NCBI RefSeq assembly: GCF_000719775.1
Contig: NZ_JOHR01000030.1
Coordinates: 1-64,000 of the forward strand
Direction: 5' to 3'
Source: Streptomyces sp. NRRL F-5135
GTDB taxonomy: Bacteria > Actinomycetota > Actinomycetes > Streptomycetales > Streptomycetaceae
Length of the DNA: 64,000 bases
This document shows, in pieces, positions 9,309 to 21,818 of the stretch. Under the pieces are notes generated by a model that saw nothing but the letters and a program-made list of their open reading frames with translations, made no database searches and was not told where the DNA came from. Numbering within the stretch: position 1 is the first letter of the stretch; the number at the start of each line of letters is the position of its first letter. A program made the translations under genes and the position numbers.

Positions 9309-10128
9309 GACGCGCCGGGCGGCCGTCCTGGGGTCGCCCATCGCGCACTCCCTCTCACCGGTGCTGCACCGCGCCGCGTACGCGGAGCTCGGCCTCGGCC
9401 ACTGGTCGTACGACCGCTTCGAGGTGGACGAGGCCGCTCTGCCGGGGTTCCTGGCCGGGCTGGACGTTTCCTGGGCGGGCCTGTCGCTGACGATGCCGCT
9501 CAAGCGGGCGGTCATCCCGTTGCTCGACGGGATCTCGGACACGGCCGCCTCGGTCGAGGCGGTCAACACCGTCGTGTTCGGCGCGGACGGCCGGCGGCGT
9601 GGCGACAACACCGACATCCCCGGCATGGTGGCGGCCCTGCGGGAACGGGGGGTGACGGCGGTGGAGTCCGCCGCGGTCCTGGGCGCGGGCGCCACCGCGT
9701 CCTCGGCGCTGGCTGCCCTGTCCCGGATCTGCGCCGGCCCGGTCACCGCGTACGTGCGCAGCGAGGCCCGCGCGGCCGAGATGCGCGGGTGGGGCGACCG
9801 GCTCGGTGTCGAGGTCCGCACGGCGGACTGGGCCGCGGCCGCCGCGGCCTTTGAAGCGCCGCTGGTGATCGCGACCACCCCGGCCGGCACCACCGACGCG
9901 CTGGCGGCGCGGGTGCCGGAGCGGCCGGGCGCGCTCTTCGACGTGCTCTACGAGCCCTGGCCCACCGCGCTCGCCGCCGCCTGGTCGGCACGGGGCGGCG
10001 CGGTCGTCTCCGGCCTCGACCTCCTCGTACACCAGGCGGTGCAGCAGGTCGAGCAGATGACCGGCCGCGCGCCCGCCCCCCTCGCCGCGATGCGCAAAGC
10101 GGGTGAGCAGGCGCTCGGCGCCCGGTAG
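9253..10128 (+). CDS. aroE: Shikimate dehydrogenase
   Basis: AroE reduces 3-dehydroshikimate to shikimate with NADPH. The protein has the substrate-binding start AVLGSPIAHSLSPVLHRAAY, the catalytic Lys in SLTMPLKRAVIP, an Asn/Asp pair around EAVNTVVF and GDNTDIPG, and a Rossmann segment AAVLGAGATASSALAAL. The first in-frame ATG codons are 9253 and 9256, inside the last codons of mltG; the usual family N terminus begins close to the conserved block, so 9 to 17 residues here are not conserved. An overlap of about 56 nt with mltG suggests translational coupling. It opens the shikimate gene cluster. Confidence 0.93.
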   Translation: MMSSRSSRTSSTPAAAAAETRRAAVLGSPIAHSLSPVLHRAAYAELGLGHWSYDRFEVDEAALPGFLAGLDVSWAGLSLTMPLKRAVIPLLDGISDTAASVEAVNTVVFGADGRRRGDNTDIPGMVAALRERGVTAVESAAVLGAGATASSALAALSRICAGPVTAYVRSEARAAEMRGWGDRLGVEVRTADWAAAAAAFEAPLVIATTPAGTTDALAARVPERPGALFDVLYEPWPTALAAAWSARGGAVVSGLDLLVHQAVQQVEQMTGRAPAPLAAMRKAGEQALGAR

Positions 10129-10297
10129 GCCCGCGCGGTGGGACCGTGCGAGTGGTTCCGGATGTGTGGAACCGCGTCCGGTTGCTGGACCGGAGGCGGG
10201 GCCGGGCCCTCCCCGTGGGAGGATCGACAGTGGCGGGCCGGGGCCGCGCACCCGGTGATGCCGCTTGTCGTTCCAGGCGCGAAGATGAGGAGCACCG

Positions 10298-11478
10298 TTG
10301 AGCAGGTTGCGCTGGCTGACCGCGGGGGAGTCGCATGGCCCGGCACTGGTGGCCACGCTGGAGGGGCTTCCCGCCGGTGTGCCGATCACCACGGACGCGG
10401 TGGCGGATCATCTGGCCAGGCGACGCCTCGGCTACGGTCGCGGCGCGCGGATGAAGTTCGAGCGGGACGAGGTCACCTTCCTCGGCGGGGTGCGGCACGG
10501 CCTGACGCTGGGCTCACCGGTCGCGGTCATGGTCGGCAACACGGAGTGGCCGAAGTGGGAGAAGGTCATGGCGGCCGATCCGGTGGATCCGGCCGAGCTG
10601 GCGGAGCTGGCGCGCAACGCGCCGTTGACCCGGCCCAGGCCGGGCCACGCCGACCTCGCGGGCATGCAGAAGTACGGTTTCGACGAGGCGCGGCCGGTCC
10701 TGGAGCGGGCCAGCGCCCGGGAGACCGCCGCGCGGGTGGCGCTCGGCGCCGTCGCCCGGTCGTACCTGAAGGAGACGGCCGGGATCGAGATCGTGTCCCA
10801 CGTGATCGAGCTGGCCACGGCCAAGGCGCCCTACGGGGTCTACCCCACGCCGGACGACGTGGCGCGGCTGGACGCGGACCCGGTGCGCTGCCTGGACCCG
10901 GAGGCCAGCGACGCGATGGTCGCGGAGATCGACCAGGCCCACAAGGACGGTGACACGCTCGGCGGCGTGGTCGAGGTCCTCGCGTACGGGGTGCCCGTCG
11001 GACTCGGCTCGCACGTGCACTGGGACCGCCGGCTGGACGCCCGGCTGGCCGCCGCCCTGATGGGGATCCAGGCGATCAAGGGGGTCGAGGTGGGTGACGG
11101 CTTCGACCTGGCGAGGGTGCCCGGCTCCCGGGCGCACGACGAGATCGTGACGACCGACGAGGGCATCAGGCGTGCCTCGGGCCGCTCCGGCGGTACGGAG
11201 GGCGGGCTGAGCACCGGCGAGCTGCTGCGCGTACGGGCCGCGATGAAGCCGATCGCGACCGTGCCGCGGGCGCTGGCGACCGTCGACGTGGCCACCGGGG
11301 AGGCGGCGCAGGCGCACCACCAGCGCTCGGACGTGTGCGCGGTGCCGGCCGCCGGCATCGTGGCCGAGGCCATGGTGGCGCTGACCCTGGCGGACGCGGT
11401 CGCGGAGAAGTTCGGCGGGGACAGTGTGGCGGAGACGCGCCGCAACGTCGGCTCGTACCTCGACAGCCTCCGGATCCG

Positions 11479-11482
<4 letters not shown>
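10298..11482 (+). CDS. aroC: Chorismate synthase
   Basis: AroC converts EPSP to chorismate using reduced FMN. The 394-residue sequence starts [26 protein letters not shown] and holds the family signatures: [13 protein letters not shown], the [15 protein letters not shown] block, the Arg-rich [15 protein letters not shown], and [21 protein letters not shown] near the C terminus. The start is TTG at 10298, supported by AGGAG at 10288-10292 and by the conserved N terminus that begins there. Its stop overlaps the aroK start (ATGA), so the two are coupled. Confidence 0.97.
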
Positions 11483-13618
<2,136 letters not shown>

Positions 13619-13799
13619 CGGGGCACGATGGGAATGCCGGAGGCGTTCCCACGTTGACGGCCGGGGGCGGTACCGTTCGGTAGCGCGCGGCCCGCCAGGC
13701 CGCCGACCAGTGCCCCGCCGGACGACCGTGCCGGAGGGCACGGGCCGCGGTCGCGGTCACAGTCGCACGAGTCAGTCGCACGAGACGGAGTGGCACCGG

Positions 13800-14978
13800 A
13801 TGCAGCACGCAGTGGGGGCTCCGGCTCCGTTGCCGCCCTCCCGGAGGCCGGGGCAGACCCCCGGCGGGTGGGGGCACCAGGCGCCGTCGCCGGGGATATC
13901 GCAGGGCGGACCGGTCCCCGGCCCGTCAGGGAGCGTCGCGGGCGGGCCTCCGGTCCCGCAGTACCCCCCGGCGCCGGGAGCCGCGGAAGCCGGCCGGCCG
14001 GGGTACGGAGCACGGCCGGCCGGCCCGGTGGCCCGGCAGGGCTCCGGCGGGGCGCCCGGCGCGGGGGTCCCGCAGGCGCCCGGTCCGTACCAGGGCCAGG
14101 GCACGTACCAGGGCCCCGCCGGGTATCCGGCCTCCGGCCCCCATGGGGGAGTCGGCCCCGCCGGTTCCGGTCCGCATCCGGCGGCGGGACCCCATCCGGG
14201 CGGCGTCGCGCACCAGCCTCCCGGACCGGTGCCCGGCCGGCCGCAGCCGCACCACGCGCCCGCGGCGCCCCCGCACCAACCTCCCGGCCCCGTGCCGCAG
14301 CACGCCGCGCCGCCGCCGCTGGGCGGCGGGCCGAGGGGGGAATCCACCGGGCACATCCAGCTCCCGCCCGGGGGGCCGGTGCCCGTCCCCCCGCCGCCGC
14401 CCGCCGACAGCGGCACCGGCACCGCGACGCTCGCCGTCCTGCTGATCGGGCCCGCCGGCGCCGGCAAGACGACCGTCGCCCGCCACTGGGCCAGGAACCG
14501 GCCCGTGTCCACCGCGCACATCAGCCTGGACGATGTCCGCGAATGGGTCTGCTCCGGCTTCGCCGACCCGCAGGACGGCTGGAACGACCACTCCGAGGCG
14601 CAGTACCGGCTGGCCCGCCGCACCTGCGGCTTCGCCGCGCGCAACTTCCTGGCCAACGGCATCTCCTGCATCCTCGACGACGCGGTCTTCCCCGACCGCC
14701 CGGTCGTCGGCCTCGGCGGCTGGAAACGCCATGTCGGGCCCGGCCTGCTCCCCGTCGTCCTGCTCCCCGGGCTGGAAGTCGTGCTGGAGCGCAACGCCGA
14801 GCGCAGCGGGAACCGCAGGCTCTCCGACGAGGAGGTCGCCGGCATCCACGGCCGGATGGCCGGCTGGTACGGCTCGGGGCTGCCGATCATCGACAATTCC
14901 AAGTACGACGTGGAGACGACCGCCCGGGCCCTGGACGATGTCCTTGCCCGCGCCCTGAAGAGCCCGCCGAACTGGTAG
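13800..14978 (+). CDS. Proline/glycine-rich P-loop ATPase or kinase-like protein
   Basis: This 392-residue protein has two parts. Residues 1 to about 205 are a low-complexity Pro/Gly/Gln-rich region with recurring GPVPG, PHHAP and YQG-type words, probably disordered. The rest is a P-loop kinase-like domain with Walker A LLIGPAGAGKTTVARHW (G217 onward), then HISLDDVREWVCSGF, an ARNFLANGISCILDDAVFPD strand, and a lid-like block VLERNAERSGNRRLSDEEVAGIHGRMAGWYG. The layout recalls polynucleotide-kinase or zeta-toxin-type kinases. The ATG at 13800 has CGGAG upstream. It sits between aroQ and the peptidase-like gene beside efp. The substrate is unknown. Confidence 0.8.
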   Translation: MQHAVGAPAPLPPSRRPGQTPGGWGHQAPSPGISQGGPVPGPSGSVAGGPPVPQYPPAPGAAEAGRPGYGARPAGPVARQGSGGAPGAGVPQAPGPYQGQGTYQGPAGYPASGPHGGVGPAGSGPHPAAGPHPGGVAHQPPGPVPGRPQPHHAPAAPPHQPPGPVPQHAAPPPLGGGPRGESTGHIQLPPGGPVPVPPPPPADSGTGTATLAVLLIGPAGAGKTTVARHWARNRPVSTAHISLDDVREWVCSGFADPQDGWNDHSEAQYRLARRTCGFAARNFLANGISCILDDAVFPDRPVVGLGGWKRHVGPGLLPVVLLPGLEVVLERNAERSGNRRLSDEEVAGIHGRMAGWYGSGLPIIDNSKYDVETTARALDDVLARALKSPPNW

Positions 14979-15124
14979 ACCCGGGCGGGCCGGCGGTTCC
15001 CCGCCGCGGTTTCCGGACCCCGCCCCGGCCCGCTTGCGCGCCGCGTCCGCAGGTGTGTCCCGTCCGCACCCCGGTCGGACGCGCCGAACCGGCCGGGGAG
15101 GCACGAGGCTCATACGATCGGGTC

Positions 15125-16225
15125 ATGTCCGACGTGTATGCGGCCCGTCGCGCGCGGCTGCGTGAGCGGTGCGCGGCGGCCGGTGACGCGGCGGCCCTGG
15201 TCTCCCGTCCCGCCAACGTCCGCTATCTCGCGGGCGCGGCCCCGCGGGGCGCCGTCCTGCTGCTCGGCCCCGGCGGGGACACGCTGCTGTGTCCCCGCGC
15301 CCCGGCGGCCGACGCCTTCGACGGGCGGCCCGCCGCCGGGCTGCGGCTGACGGTCCTGCCGGGGGCCGGCGACCCCGCCGTCGCCGCCGGTGTCCTCGCC
15401 GCCGCCACCGCCGGTTCGCTCGCCGTCGAGGAGCACCATCTGACCGTCGCCCGGCACCGCGAGATCCGTGCGGCCGCGCCCCGGCTCCGCCTGGACGACC
15501 TCGGCCGCGCCGTCGAACAGCAGCGGATCGTCAAGGACGAGGAGGAGATCGGCTGCCTGCGGATCGCGGCCGAGATCGCCGACCAGGCGCTGAACGAACT
15601 GCTGGAGTCGATCCTCGTCGGCCGGACCGAACGCCATCTCGCGCTGGAGCTGGAGCGCCGGCTCGTCGACCACGGCGCGGTCGGCCCCGCGTTCCCCACG
15701 ACCGTCGCCACCGGCCCCAACTCCGGCCGCCACGGACACCTGCCGTCGGACCGGCGGGTGGAGGAGGGGGACTTCCTCTCCGTCGGCCTCGGCGCCGACT
15801 ACCGCGGGTACCGGTGCCTCATCGGCCGCACCTTCGTGATCGGGACCTCACCCGCCCAGTGGCAGATCGAACTGTACGAGCTCGTCTTCGCCGCCCAGCG
15901 GGCCGGGCGGGAGACCCTCGTACCGAGCGCGGGCTACCGGGACGTGGACCGGGCGGCGCGGGCCCCGCTGGAGGCCGCGGGCCACGGTGAGCGGCTCGCA
16001 CCCCGTACGGGACACGGTGTCGGCCTCGAAATTGACGAGGACCCTCAGCTCGCCCCCACGGCCATGGGTAAACTGGACGCTTGTGTGCCGGTCACCGTCG
16101 GGCCGGGGGTTCACCTCCCGGGCCGGGGCGGGGTCCGGATCGATGACACGCTCGTCGTCCGCCCCGAGGCGGACGGCGGACCCGAGCTACTCACCATCAC
16201 GACCAAGGAACTGCTCGCGCTCTAG
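15125..16225 (+). CDS. M24 (aminopeptidase P / PepQ-like) family protein, probably catalytically dead
   Basis: The 366-residue protein has the two-domain layout of aminopeptidase P and prolidase: a creatinase N-terminal domain (about 1-130) and a pita-bread M24 domain (about 140-366). The five M24 metal ligands should be Asp, Asp, His, Glu, Glu. Here they read G221 (in SVGLGADY), L232 (in [10 protein letters not shown], where families have SDxTR), H297 (in TGHGVGLE), G326 (in VTVGPGV, where families have VEPG) and D340 (in GVRIDDT). Only His is kept, with one conservative swap, so hydrolysis is unlikely. It ends 50 nt before efp, a neighbour position common for M24 peptidases. Role unknown; a binding function is inference. 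Confidence 0.88.
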   Translation: MSDVYAARRARLRERCAAAGDAAALVSRPANVRYLAGAAPRGAVLLLGPGGDTLLCPRAPAADAFDGRPAAGLRLTVLPGAGDPAVAAGVLAAATAGSLAVEEHHLTVARHREIRAAAPRLRLDDLGRAVEQQRIVKDEEEIGCLRIAAEIADQALNELLESILVGRTERHLALELERRLVDHGAVGPAFPTTVATGPNSGRHGHLPSDRRVEEGDFLSVGLGADYRGYRCLIGRTFVIGTSPAQWQIELYELVFAAQRAGRETLVPSAGYRDVDRAARAPLEAAGHGERLAPRTGHGVGLEIDEDPQLAPTAMGKLDACVPVTVGPGVHLPGRGGVRIDDTLVVRPEADGGPELLTITTKELLAL

Positions 16226-16275
16226 CGCGTACCCTCGGTCGTCCGCCAGCTTTCAGTCCAGGAGATTCCGCAACC

Positions 16276-16842
16276 GTGGCTTCCACGAACGACCTCAAGA
16301 ACGGCATGGTGCTCAAGCTCGACGGGGGCCAGCTCTGGTCCGTCGTCGAGTTCCAGCACGTCAAGCCCGGCAAGGGCCCCGCCTTTGTGCGCACCAAGCT
16401 GAAGAACGTGCTCTCCGGCAAGGTGGTCGACAAGACTTTCAACGCCGGTGTGAAGGTCGAGACGGCCACCGTTGACCGCCGTGACATGCAGTTCTCCTAC
16501 ATGGACGGCGACTACTTCGTCTTCATGGACATGGAGACCTACGACCAGCTGCACGTCGACCGCAAGGCCGTCGGCGACGCCGCCAACTTCCTGATCGAGG
16601 GCTTCACCGCCAGCGTCGCCCAGCACGAGGGCGAGGTGCTCTACGTCGAGCTGCCGGCCGCCGTCGAGCTGACCATCCAGCACACCGACCCGGGCGTCCA
16701 GGGCGACCGTTCCACCGGTGGCACCAAGCCCGCCACGCTGGAGACCGGCTACGAGATCGGTGTCCCGCTCTTCATCACCACGGGTGAGAAGATCAAGGTC
16801 GACACCCGCTCCGGCGAGTACCTCGGCCGGGTGAACAGCTAA
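16276..16842 (+). CDS. efp: Translation elongation factor P
   Basis: EF-P binds between the P and E sites of the ribosome and relieves stalling at polyproline stretches. The 188-residue protein has all three beta-barrel domains: the KOW-like N domain with the loop [17 protein letters not shown], whose Lys sits at the tip that contacts the P-site tRNA, then two OB folds ([29 protein letters not shown]). No gene for a Lys-modifying enzyme such as epmA or earP is nearby. The GTG at 16276 gives the conserved [12 protein letters not shown] start. nusB begins 2 nt after the stop codon. Confidence 0.97.
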   Translation: MASTNDLKNGMVLKLDGGQLWSVVEFQHVKPGKGPAFVRTKLKNVLSGKVVDKTFNAGVKVETATVDRRDMQFSYMDGDYFVFMDMETYDQLHVDRKAVGDAANFLIEGFTASVAQHEGEVLYVELPAAVELTIQHTDPGVQGDRSTGGTKPATLETGYEIGVPLFITTGEKIKVDTRSGEYLGRVNS

Positions 16843-16844
16843 CC

Positions 16845-17282
16845 GTGGCCGCCCGCAACAAGGCCCGCAAGCGCGCCTTCCAGATCCTCTTCGAGGCCGA
16901 CCAGCGCGAGGCGCCGGTACGGGACGTCCTCGCGGACTGGGTACGGCACGCCCGGACGGACGACCGCCAGCCGCCGGTCGGCGAGTACACCATGGACCTG
17001 GTCGAGGGATACGCGCGCCACGCGGCCCGTATCGACGAGCTCATCACCACCTACGCGGTGGACTGGGCGCTGGACCGGATGCCGGCCGCCGACCGGAACA
17101 TCGTGCGCCTCGGCGCGTACGAACTGCTGTGGGTGGACGACACCCCGGACGCCGTGGTGATCGACGAGGCGGTCCAGCTCGCCAAGGAATTCTCCACGGA
17201 CGAGTCCCCGTCCTTCGTGAACGGGATGCTCGGCCGGTTCAAGGAACTGAAGCCGAGCCTGCGCCGCGCCGCGACCGACTGA
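16845..17282 (+). CDS. nusB: Transcription antitermination protein NusB
   Basis: NusB pairs with S10 (NusE) on boxA RNA in rRNA antitermination. The 145-residue all-helical protein begins AARNKARKRAFQILFEADQR, as in the family, and continues with VDWALDRMPAADRNIVRLGAYELLW and VVIDEAVQLAKEFSTDESPSFVNGMLGRF. The GTG at 16845 follows the efp stop directly, so efp and nusB are co-transcribed. It converges on bldD; a perfect 19-bp hairpin lies between them. Confidence 0.97.
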   Translation: MAARNKARKRAFQILFEADQREAPVRDVLADWVRHARTDDRQPPVGEYTMDLVEGYARHAARIDELITTYAVDWALDRMPAADRNIVRLGAYELLWVDDTPDAVVIDEAVQLAKEFSTDESPSFVNGMLGRFKELKPSLRRAATD

Positions 17283-17313
17283 CGTCCGTCGGGCGGGGGA
17301 GCGGCCCCGGAAC

Positions 17314-17360
17314 GCGCCGGAGGGCGGCCCCCTGTCCGACGGGGGGCCGCCCTCCGGCGC
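17314..17360. terminator. Bidirectional hairpin terminator between nusB and bldD
   Basis: A perfect 19-bp stem starts GCGCCGGAGGGC on the left (17314-17332) and pairs with 17342-17360 around a 9-nt loop. No T-tract follows on either side. It lies between the ends of two convergent genes, so it probably stops transcription from both directions. Confidence 0.85.
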
Positions 17361-17412
17361 CTGACATCCTCACCGTGACCGGTCGGGGGCCGGGCGGGGC
17401 CCGGCCGGCCGA

Positions 17413-17913
17413 TCAGCTGTCCTCGTGGGCGACCGCCCGGCGCGCGTCCGCGTCCAGGACGCCCCAGCTGATCAGCTGCTCGGTCAGGACGGACGGCGAC
17501 TGGTCGTAGATGACGGCGAGCGTGCGCAGGTCGTCCTGGCGGATCGAGAGCACCTTGCCGTTGTAGTCACCACGCTGGCTCTGGATCGTCGCCGCGTAGC
17601 GCTGGAGGGGACCGGCCTTCTCCTGCGGCACGGTCGCGAGGCGCTCCAGATCCAGGACGAGCTTCGGCGGCGGCTCGGCGGCGCCGCCGGGTGTCGTACC
17701 GGGAAGGAGCTCCTGCACCGGAACCCCGTAGAAATCCGCCAGCTCGGCCAGGCGCTGCACCGTGACGGCACGGTCGCCGCGCTCGTACGAACCGACCACC
17801 ACTGCCTTCCAGCGGCCCTGGGACTTCTCCTCGACGCCATGCAGCGAGAGGCCCTGCTGGGTGCGGATGGCGCGGAGCTTGGCCCCGAGCTGCTTTGCGT
17901 ATTCGCTGGACAT
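17413..17913 (-). CDS. bldD: BldD, c-di-GMP-dependent developmental repressor
   Basis: BldD represses sporulation genes during vegetative growth when two copies are bridged by tetrameric c-di-GMP. The 166-residue protein has an N-terminal XRE-type HTH (AKQLGAKLRAIRTQQGLSLHGVEEKSQGRWKAVVVGSYERGDRAVTV split over residues 6-51) and a C-terminal ligand domain. The c-di-GMP motif is intact: R114-G-D116, eight residues, R125-Q-D-D128. The ATG at 17913 has GGGGAG upstream. A palindromic candidate BldD site lies 22-42 nt above the start, consistent with known autoregulation. Confidence 0.98.
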   Translation of the reverse strand: MSSEYAKQLGAKLRAIRTQQGLSLHGVEEKSQGRWKAVVVGSYERGDRAVTVQRLAELADFYGVPVQELLPGTTPGGAAEPPPKLVLDLERLATVPQEKAGPLQRYAATIQSQRGDYNGKVLSIRQDDLRTLAVIYDQSPSVLTEQLISWGVLDADARRAVAHEDS

Positions 17914-17935
17914 ATAGCTCCCCGGACGAAGTCTG

Positions 17936-17955
17936 GTAACTCACTGTGAGGTTAC
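17936..17955 (-). promoter_or_regulatory. Candidate BldD autoregulatory operator
   Basis: On the minus strand this reads GTAACCTCACAGTGAGTTAC, an inverted repeat around CTCACAGTGAG. BldD boxes contain AGTGA and TCAC half-sites, so this fits self-repression of bldD. A further GTAAC lies 9 nt upstream on the same strand. The site call rests on pattern match only. Confidence 0.65.
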
Positions 17956-18103
17956 GCAGCGTTACCTGAATCAGTCAAGCCGGGAGGTACGGACCAGTGC
18001 CACCACGGGGCCGCCGGGCCGTCCCGCGCCGGGGCGGCGGCGGGCCTGTCGGCGCCCCCTGTTAACCTGGTCGGCGTAGTTTTGGTTTCGACGTCCTTTA
18101 ATG

Positions 18104-18763
<660 letters not shown>

Positions 18764-18856
18764 CGGCAGCGACGCCCTCCGTACGCCACCCGGCCGTACG
18801 GCCGCGCCTCCGCGTGCCCGTACGCCCGCACACCGACACACCGGAGCACCCTCCCG

Positions 18857-19879
18857 ATGCTGCGCCTCCCGGGGACGAACCCCCGCACACCCGGCCATCT
18901 GATCTCCGCCGCCGATCTCAGCCGCGACGAGACCGTGCTGATCCTCGACACGGCCGAGGAGATGGCCCGGGTGGCCGACCGGCCCATCAAGAAGCTGCCG
19001 ACCCTGCGCGGCCGTACCGTCGTCAACCTGTTCTTCGAGGACTCGACCCGCACCCGGATCTCCTTCGAGGCCGCCGCCAAACGGCTCTCCGCCGACGTCA
19101 TCAACTTCTCCGCCAAAGGCTCCTCCGTCTCCAAGGGCGAGTCCCTCAAGGACACCGCGCTGACCCTGGAGGCCATGGGCGCCGACGCCGTCGTCATCCG
19201 GCACGGCGCCTCCGGTGCCCCGTACCGGCTCGCCACCTCCGGCTGGATCGACGGCGCCGTCGTCAACGCGGGCGACGGCACGCACGAACACCCCACCCAG
19301 GCGCTGCTCGACGCGTTCACGCTGCGCCGCCGGCTGGTCGGCGCGGACGCGGGCCTCGGGCACGACCTCGCGGGGCGGCGCGTCACGATCGTCGGTGACG
19401 TGCTGCACAGCCGGGTCGCCCGTTCCAACGTGCTGCTGCTGCACACGCTCGGCGCCCACGTCACCCTGGTCGCCCCGCCCACCCTGGTCCCCATCGGGGT
19501 CGAGCGGTGGCCCTGCGAGGTCTCCTACGACCTGGACCGGGTGCTGCCCGACTCCGACGCCGTGATGATGCTGCGGGTGCAGCGCGAGCGGATGAACGCC
19601 GCCTTCTTCCCGACCGAGCGGGAGTACGCGCGCCGCTACGGCCTCGACGGCGACCGGATGGGCCGCATGCCCGGGCACGCCGTCGTGATGCACCCCGGCC
19701 CGATGAACCGGGGCATGGAGATCACCGCCGAGGTGGCCGACTCCGGCCGCTGCACGGCCGTCGAACAGGTCGCCAACGGCGTCTCGATCCGGATGGCCGT
19801 GCTCTACCTGCTCCTGGGCGGCAACGAACCCGCCGTCACCCACTCGCTCCCCCGTACCGAGGAGAACACGCAACCATGA
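18857..19879 (+). CDS. pyrB: Aspartate carbamoyltransferase catalytic subunit
   Basis: PyrB joins carbamoyl phosphate and aspartate, the first committed step to UMP. The 340-residue chain shows the carbamoyl phosphate loop [29 protein letters not shown], and the aspartate-binding block [21 protein letters not shown] lies near the end. The N terminus here ([13 protein letters not shown]) runs about 12 residues ahead of the usual [12 protein letters not shown] start; the ATG at 18857 has GGAGC 9 nt upstream. No pyrI regulatory gene is present, as in other actinobacteria. It overlaps pyrC by 4 nt. Confidence 0.97.
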   Translation: MLRLPGTNPRTPGHLISAADLSRDETVLILDTAEEMARVADRPIKKLPTLRGRTVVNLFFEDSTRTRISFEAAAKRLSADVINFSAKGSSVSKGESLKDTALTLEAMGADAVVIRHGASGAPYRLATSGWIDGAVVNAGDGTHEHPTQALLDAFTLRRRLVGADAGLGHDLAGRRVTIVGDVLHSRVARSNVLLLHTLGAHVTLVAPPTLVPIGVERWPCEVSYDLDRVLPDSDAVMMLRVQRERMNAAFFPTEREYARRYGLDGDRMGRMPGHAVVMHPGPMNRGMEITAEVADSGRCTAVEQVANGVSIRMAVLYLLLGGNEPAVTHSLPRTEENTQP

Positions 19880-21162
19880 GCACGATCCTGATCCGGGGCG
19901 CGAAGATCCTCGGCGGCGAGGCGGCGGACGTCCTGATCGACGGCGAGACCATCGCCCGCGTCGGCACCGGCATCGAGGCCGGGGACGCCACGGTCGTCGA
20001 GGCCGCGGGGCAGGTCCTGCTGCCCGGCCTGGTCGACCTGCACACCCATCTGCGCGAGCCCGGCCGCGAGGACTCCGAGACCGTCCTGACCGGCACCAAG
20101 GCCGCCGCCGTCGGCGGGTTCACCGCCGTCCACGCCATGGCCAACACCTTCCCCGTGGCCGACACCGCCGGTGTGGTCGAGCAGGTCTGGCGGCTCGGCC
20201 GGGAATCCGGCTACTGCGACGTCCAGCCCGTCGGCGCCGTCACCGTCGGCCTGGAGGGCAAGAACCTGGCCGAGCTGGGCGCCATGCACGAGTCCGCCGC
20301 GCGTGTGCGCGTCTTCTCCGACGACGGCAAGTGCGTGGACGACGCCGTGATCATGCGCCGGGCGCTGGAGTACGTGAAGGCGTTCGACGGGGTCGTCGCC
20401 CAGCACGCCCAGGAGCCCCGGCTCACCGAGGGCGCCCAGATGAACGAGGGCGTCGTCTCCGCCGAACTCGGCCTCGGCGGCTGGCCCGCCGTCGCCGAGG
20501 AGTCGATCATCGCCCGTGACGTCCTCCTCGCCGCCCACGTCGGCTCCCGGGTGCACATCTGCCACCTCTCCACGGCCGGCTCCGTCGAGCTCGTCCGCTG
20601 GGCGAAGTCCAAGGGCTGGCAGGTGACCGCCGAGGTCACCCCGCACCACCTGCTGCTCACGGACGAGCTCGTACGGTCGTACAACCCGGTCTACAAGGTG
20701 AACCCGCCGCTGCGCACCGAGGCCGACGTGACGGCCCTGCGCGAGGCCCTGGCCGACGGCACGATCGACTGTGTCGCCACCGACCACGCGCCCCACCCGC
20801 ACGAGGACAAGGACTGCGAGTGGGCCGCCGCGGCCATGGGCATGGTGGGCCTGGAGACGGCGCTCTCGGTCGTCCAGGAGACGATGGTCGAGACCGGACT
20901 GCTGGACTGGGCGGGGGTCGCCGACCGGATGTCGTTCCGGCCCGCCCTCATCGGCCGTCTCGAGTCGCACGGCCGTCCCGTCTCGGCAGGCGAGCCCGCG
21001 AACCTCACTCTGGTCGATCCGGCTTACCGTGGTCCCGTGGACCCCGCGGGTTTCGCCTCCCGCAGCCGTAACACCCCCTACGAGGGGCGTGAGCTGCCGG
21101 GACGCGTCACCCACACCTTCCTGCGGGGCCGTGCCACGGTCGTCGACGGGATTCTGGCGTGA
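19876..21162 (+). CDS. pyrC: Dihydroorotase (class I)
   Basis: PyrC cyclises carbamoyl aspartate to dihydroorotate. The 428-residue amidohydrolase has the first metal motif [10 protein letters not shown], a region ending in [27 protein letters not shown], and the catalytic Asp motif [18 protein letters not shown]. The ending GRATVVDG is usual for the class. The ATG at 19876 sits in the pyrB stop (ATGA), and the gene ends in a GTGA overlap with the next small membrane protein gene, so all three are coupled. Confidence 0.97.
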   Translation: MSTILIRGAKILGGEAADVLIDGETIARVGTGIEAGDATVVEAAGQVLLPGLVDLHTHLREPGREDSETVLTGTKAAAVGGFTAVHAMANTFPVADTAGVVEQVWRLGRESGYCDVQPVGAVTVGLEGKNLAELGAMHESAARVRVFSDDGKCVDDAVIMRRALEYVKAFDGVVAQHAQEPRLTEGAQMNEGVVSAELGLGGWPAVAEESIIARDVLLAAHVGSRVHICHLSTAGSVELVRWAKSKGWQVTAEVTPHHLLLTDELVRSYNPVYKVNPPLRTEADVTALREALADGTIDCVATDHAPHPHEDKDCEWAAAAMGMVGLETALSVVQETMVETGLLDWAGVADRMSFRPALIGRLESHGRPVSAGEPANLTLVDPAYRGPVDPAGFASRSRNTPYEGRELPGRVTHTFLRGRATVVDGILA

Positions 21163-21818
21163 CAAGCCTGACAACAAGCGTGACAAGCGCGAAGCACCTC
21201 CTGCCCCTGGCCGCCGAGCAGAAGTCGGCGGACGTGACCGACTGGGCCGCCCGCCTCGGCTGGGTGGCCGGACTGCTGCTGTTCATCGCCTTCGTGTACT
21301 GGCTGATGCGCCAGGGCTGGCGGTGGCGCGGCAGCCTCCAGTCCGCGCTGCCCGAGCTGCCCACCGCGCCGGACAGCCCCGGTGAGCCCGTGCTGCGCAT
21401 GACGGGCCGCTACCACGGCTCCACGACGGCCGGGCAGTGGCTCGACCGCATCGTGGCGCACGGCCTGGGCGTCCGCAGCCGGGCGGAGCTCACGCTCACG
21501 GACGCGGGCCTCACCGTCGTACGCCCGGGGGCGGCCGACTTCTTCGTCCCGGCCGGGCAACTGCGCGAGGCCCGGCTCGACAAGGGCATCGCGGGCAAGG
21601 TCCTCACCGAGGGCGGTCTGCTGATCGTCACCTGGAGCCACGGCGACACGCTGATCGACTCCGGCTTCCGCTCCGACCGCTCCGCCGAACACGCGGACTG
21701 GGTCGAGGCCCTCAACGCGGCCGTCGAGGGAGCCGGTGCCGTCCGCACGGCCGCCGGCGAGACCGCCGGCCCCCCGAACCACCTCAGCACCACCACGAAG
21801 GAAGGCCCCGCACGATGA
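21159..21818 (+). CDS. PH-like domain membrane protein embedded in the pyr operon
   Basis: This 219-residue protein has a cytoplasmic N terminus, one transmembrane helix (about residues 32-50, [18 protein letters not shown]) and a following soluble domain with strands typical of a bacterial PH-like fold ([42 protein letters not shown], then [23 protein letters not shown]). A Pro/Thr-rich tail ends it. It starts in a GTGA overlap with pyrC and ends in an ATGA overlap with carA. That placement implies tight co-expression with the UMP pathway. Its function is not known to me; transport or scaffolding are guesses. Confidence 0.85.
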   Translation: MTSLTTSVTSAKHLLPLAAEQKSADVTDWAARLGWVAGLLLFIAFVYWLMRQGWRWRGSLQSALPELPTAPDSPGEPVLRMTGRYHGSTTAGQWLDRIVAHGLGVRSRAELTLTDAGLTVVRPGAADFFVPAGQLREARLDKGIAGKVLTEGGLLIVTWSHGDTLIDSGFRSDRSAEHADWVEALNAAVEGAGAVRTAAGETAGPPNHLSTTTKEGPAR

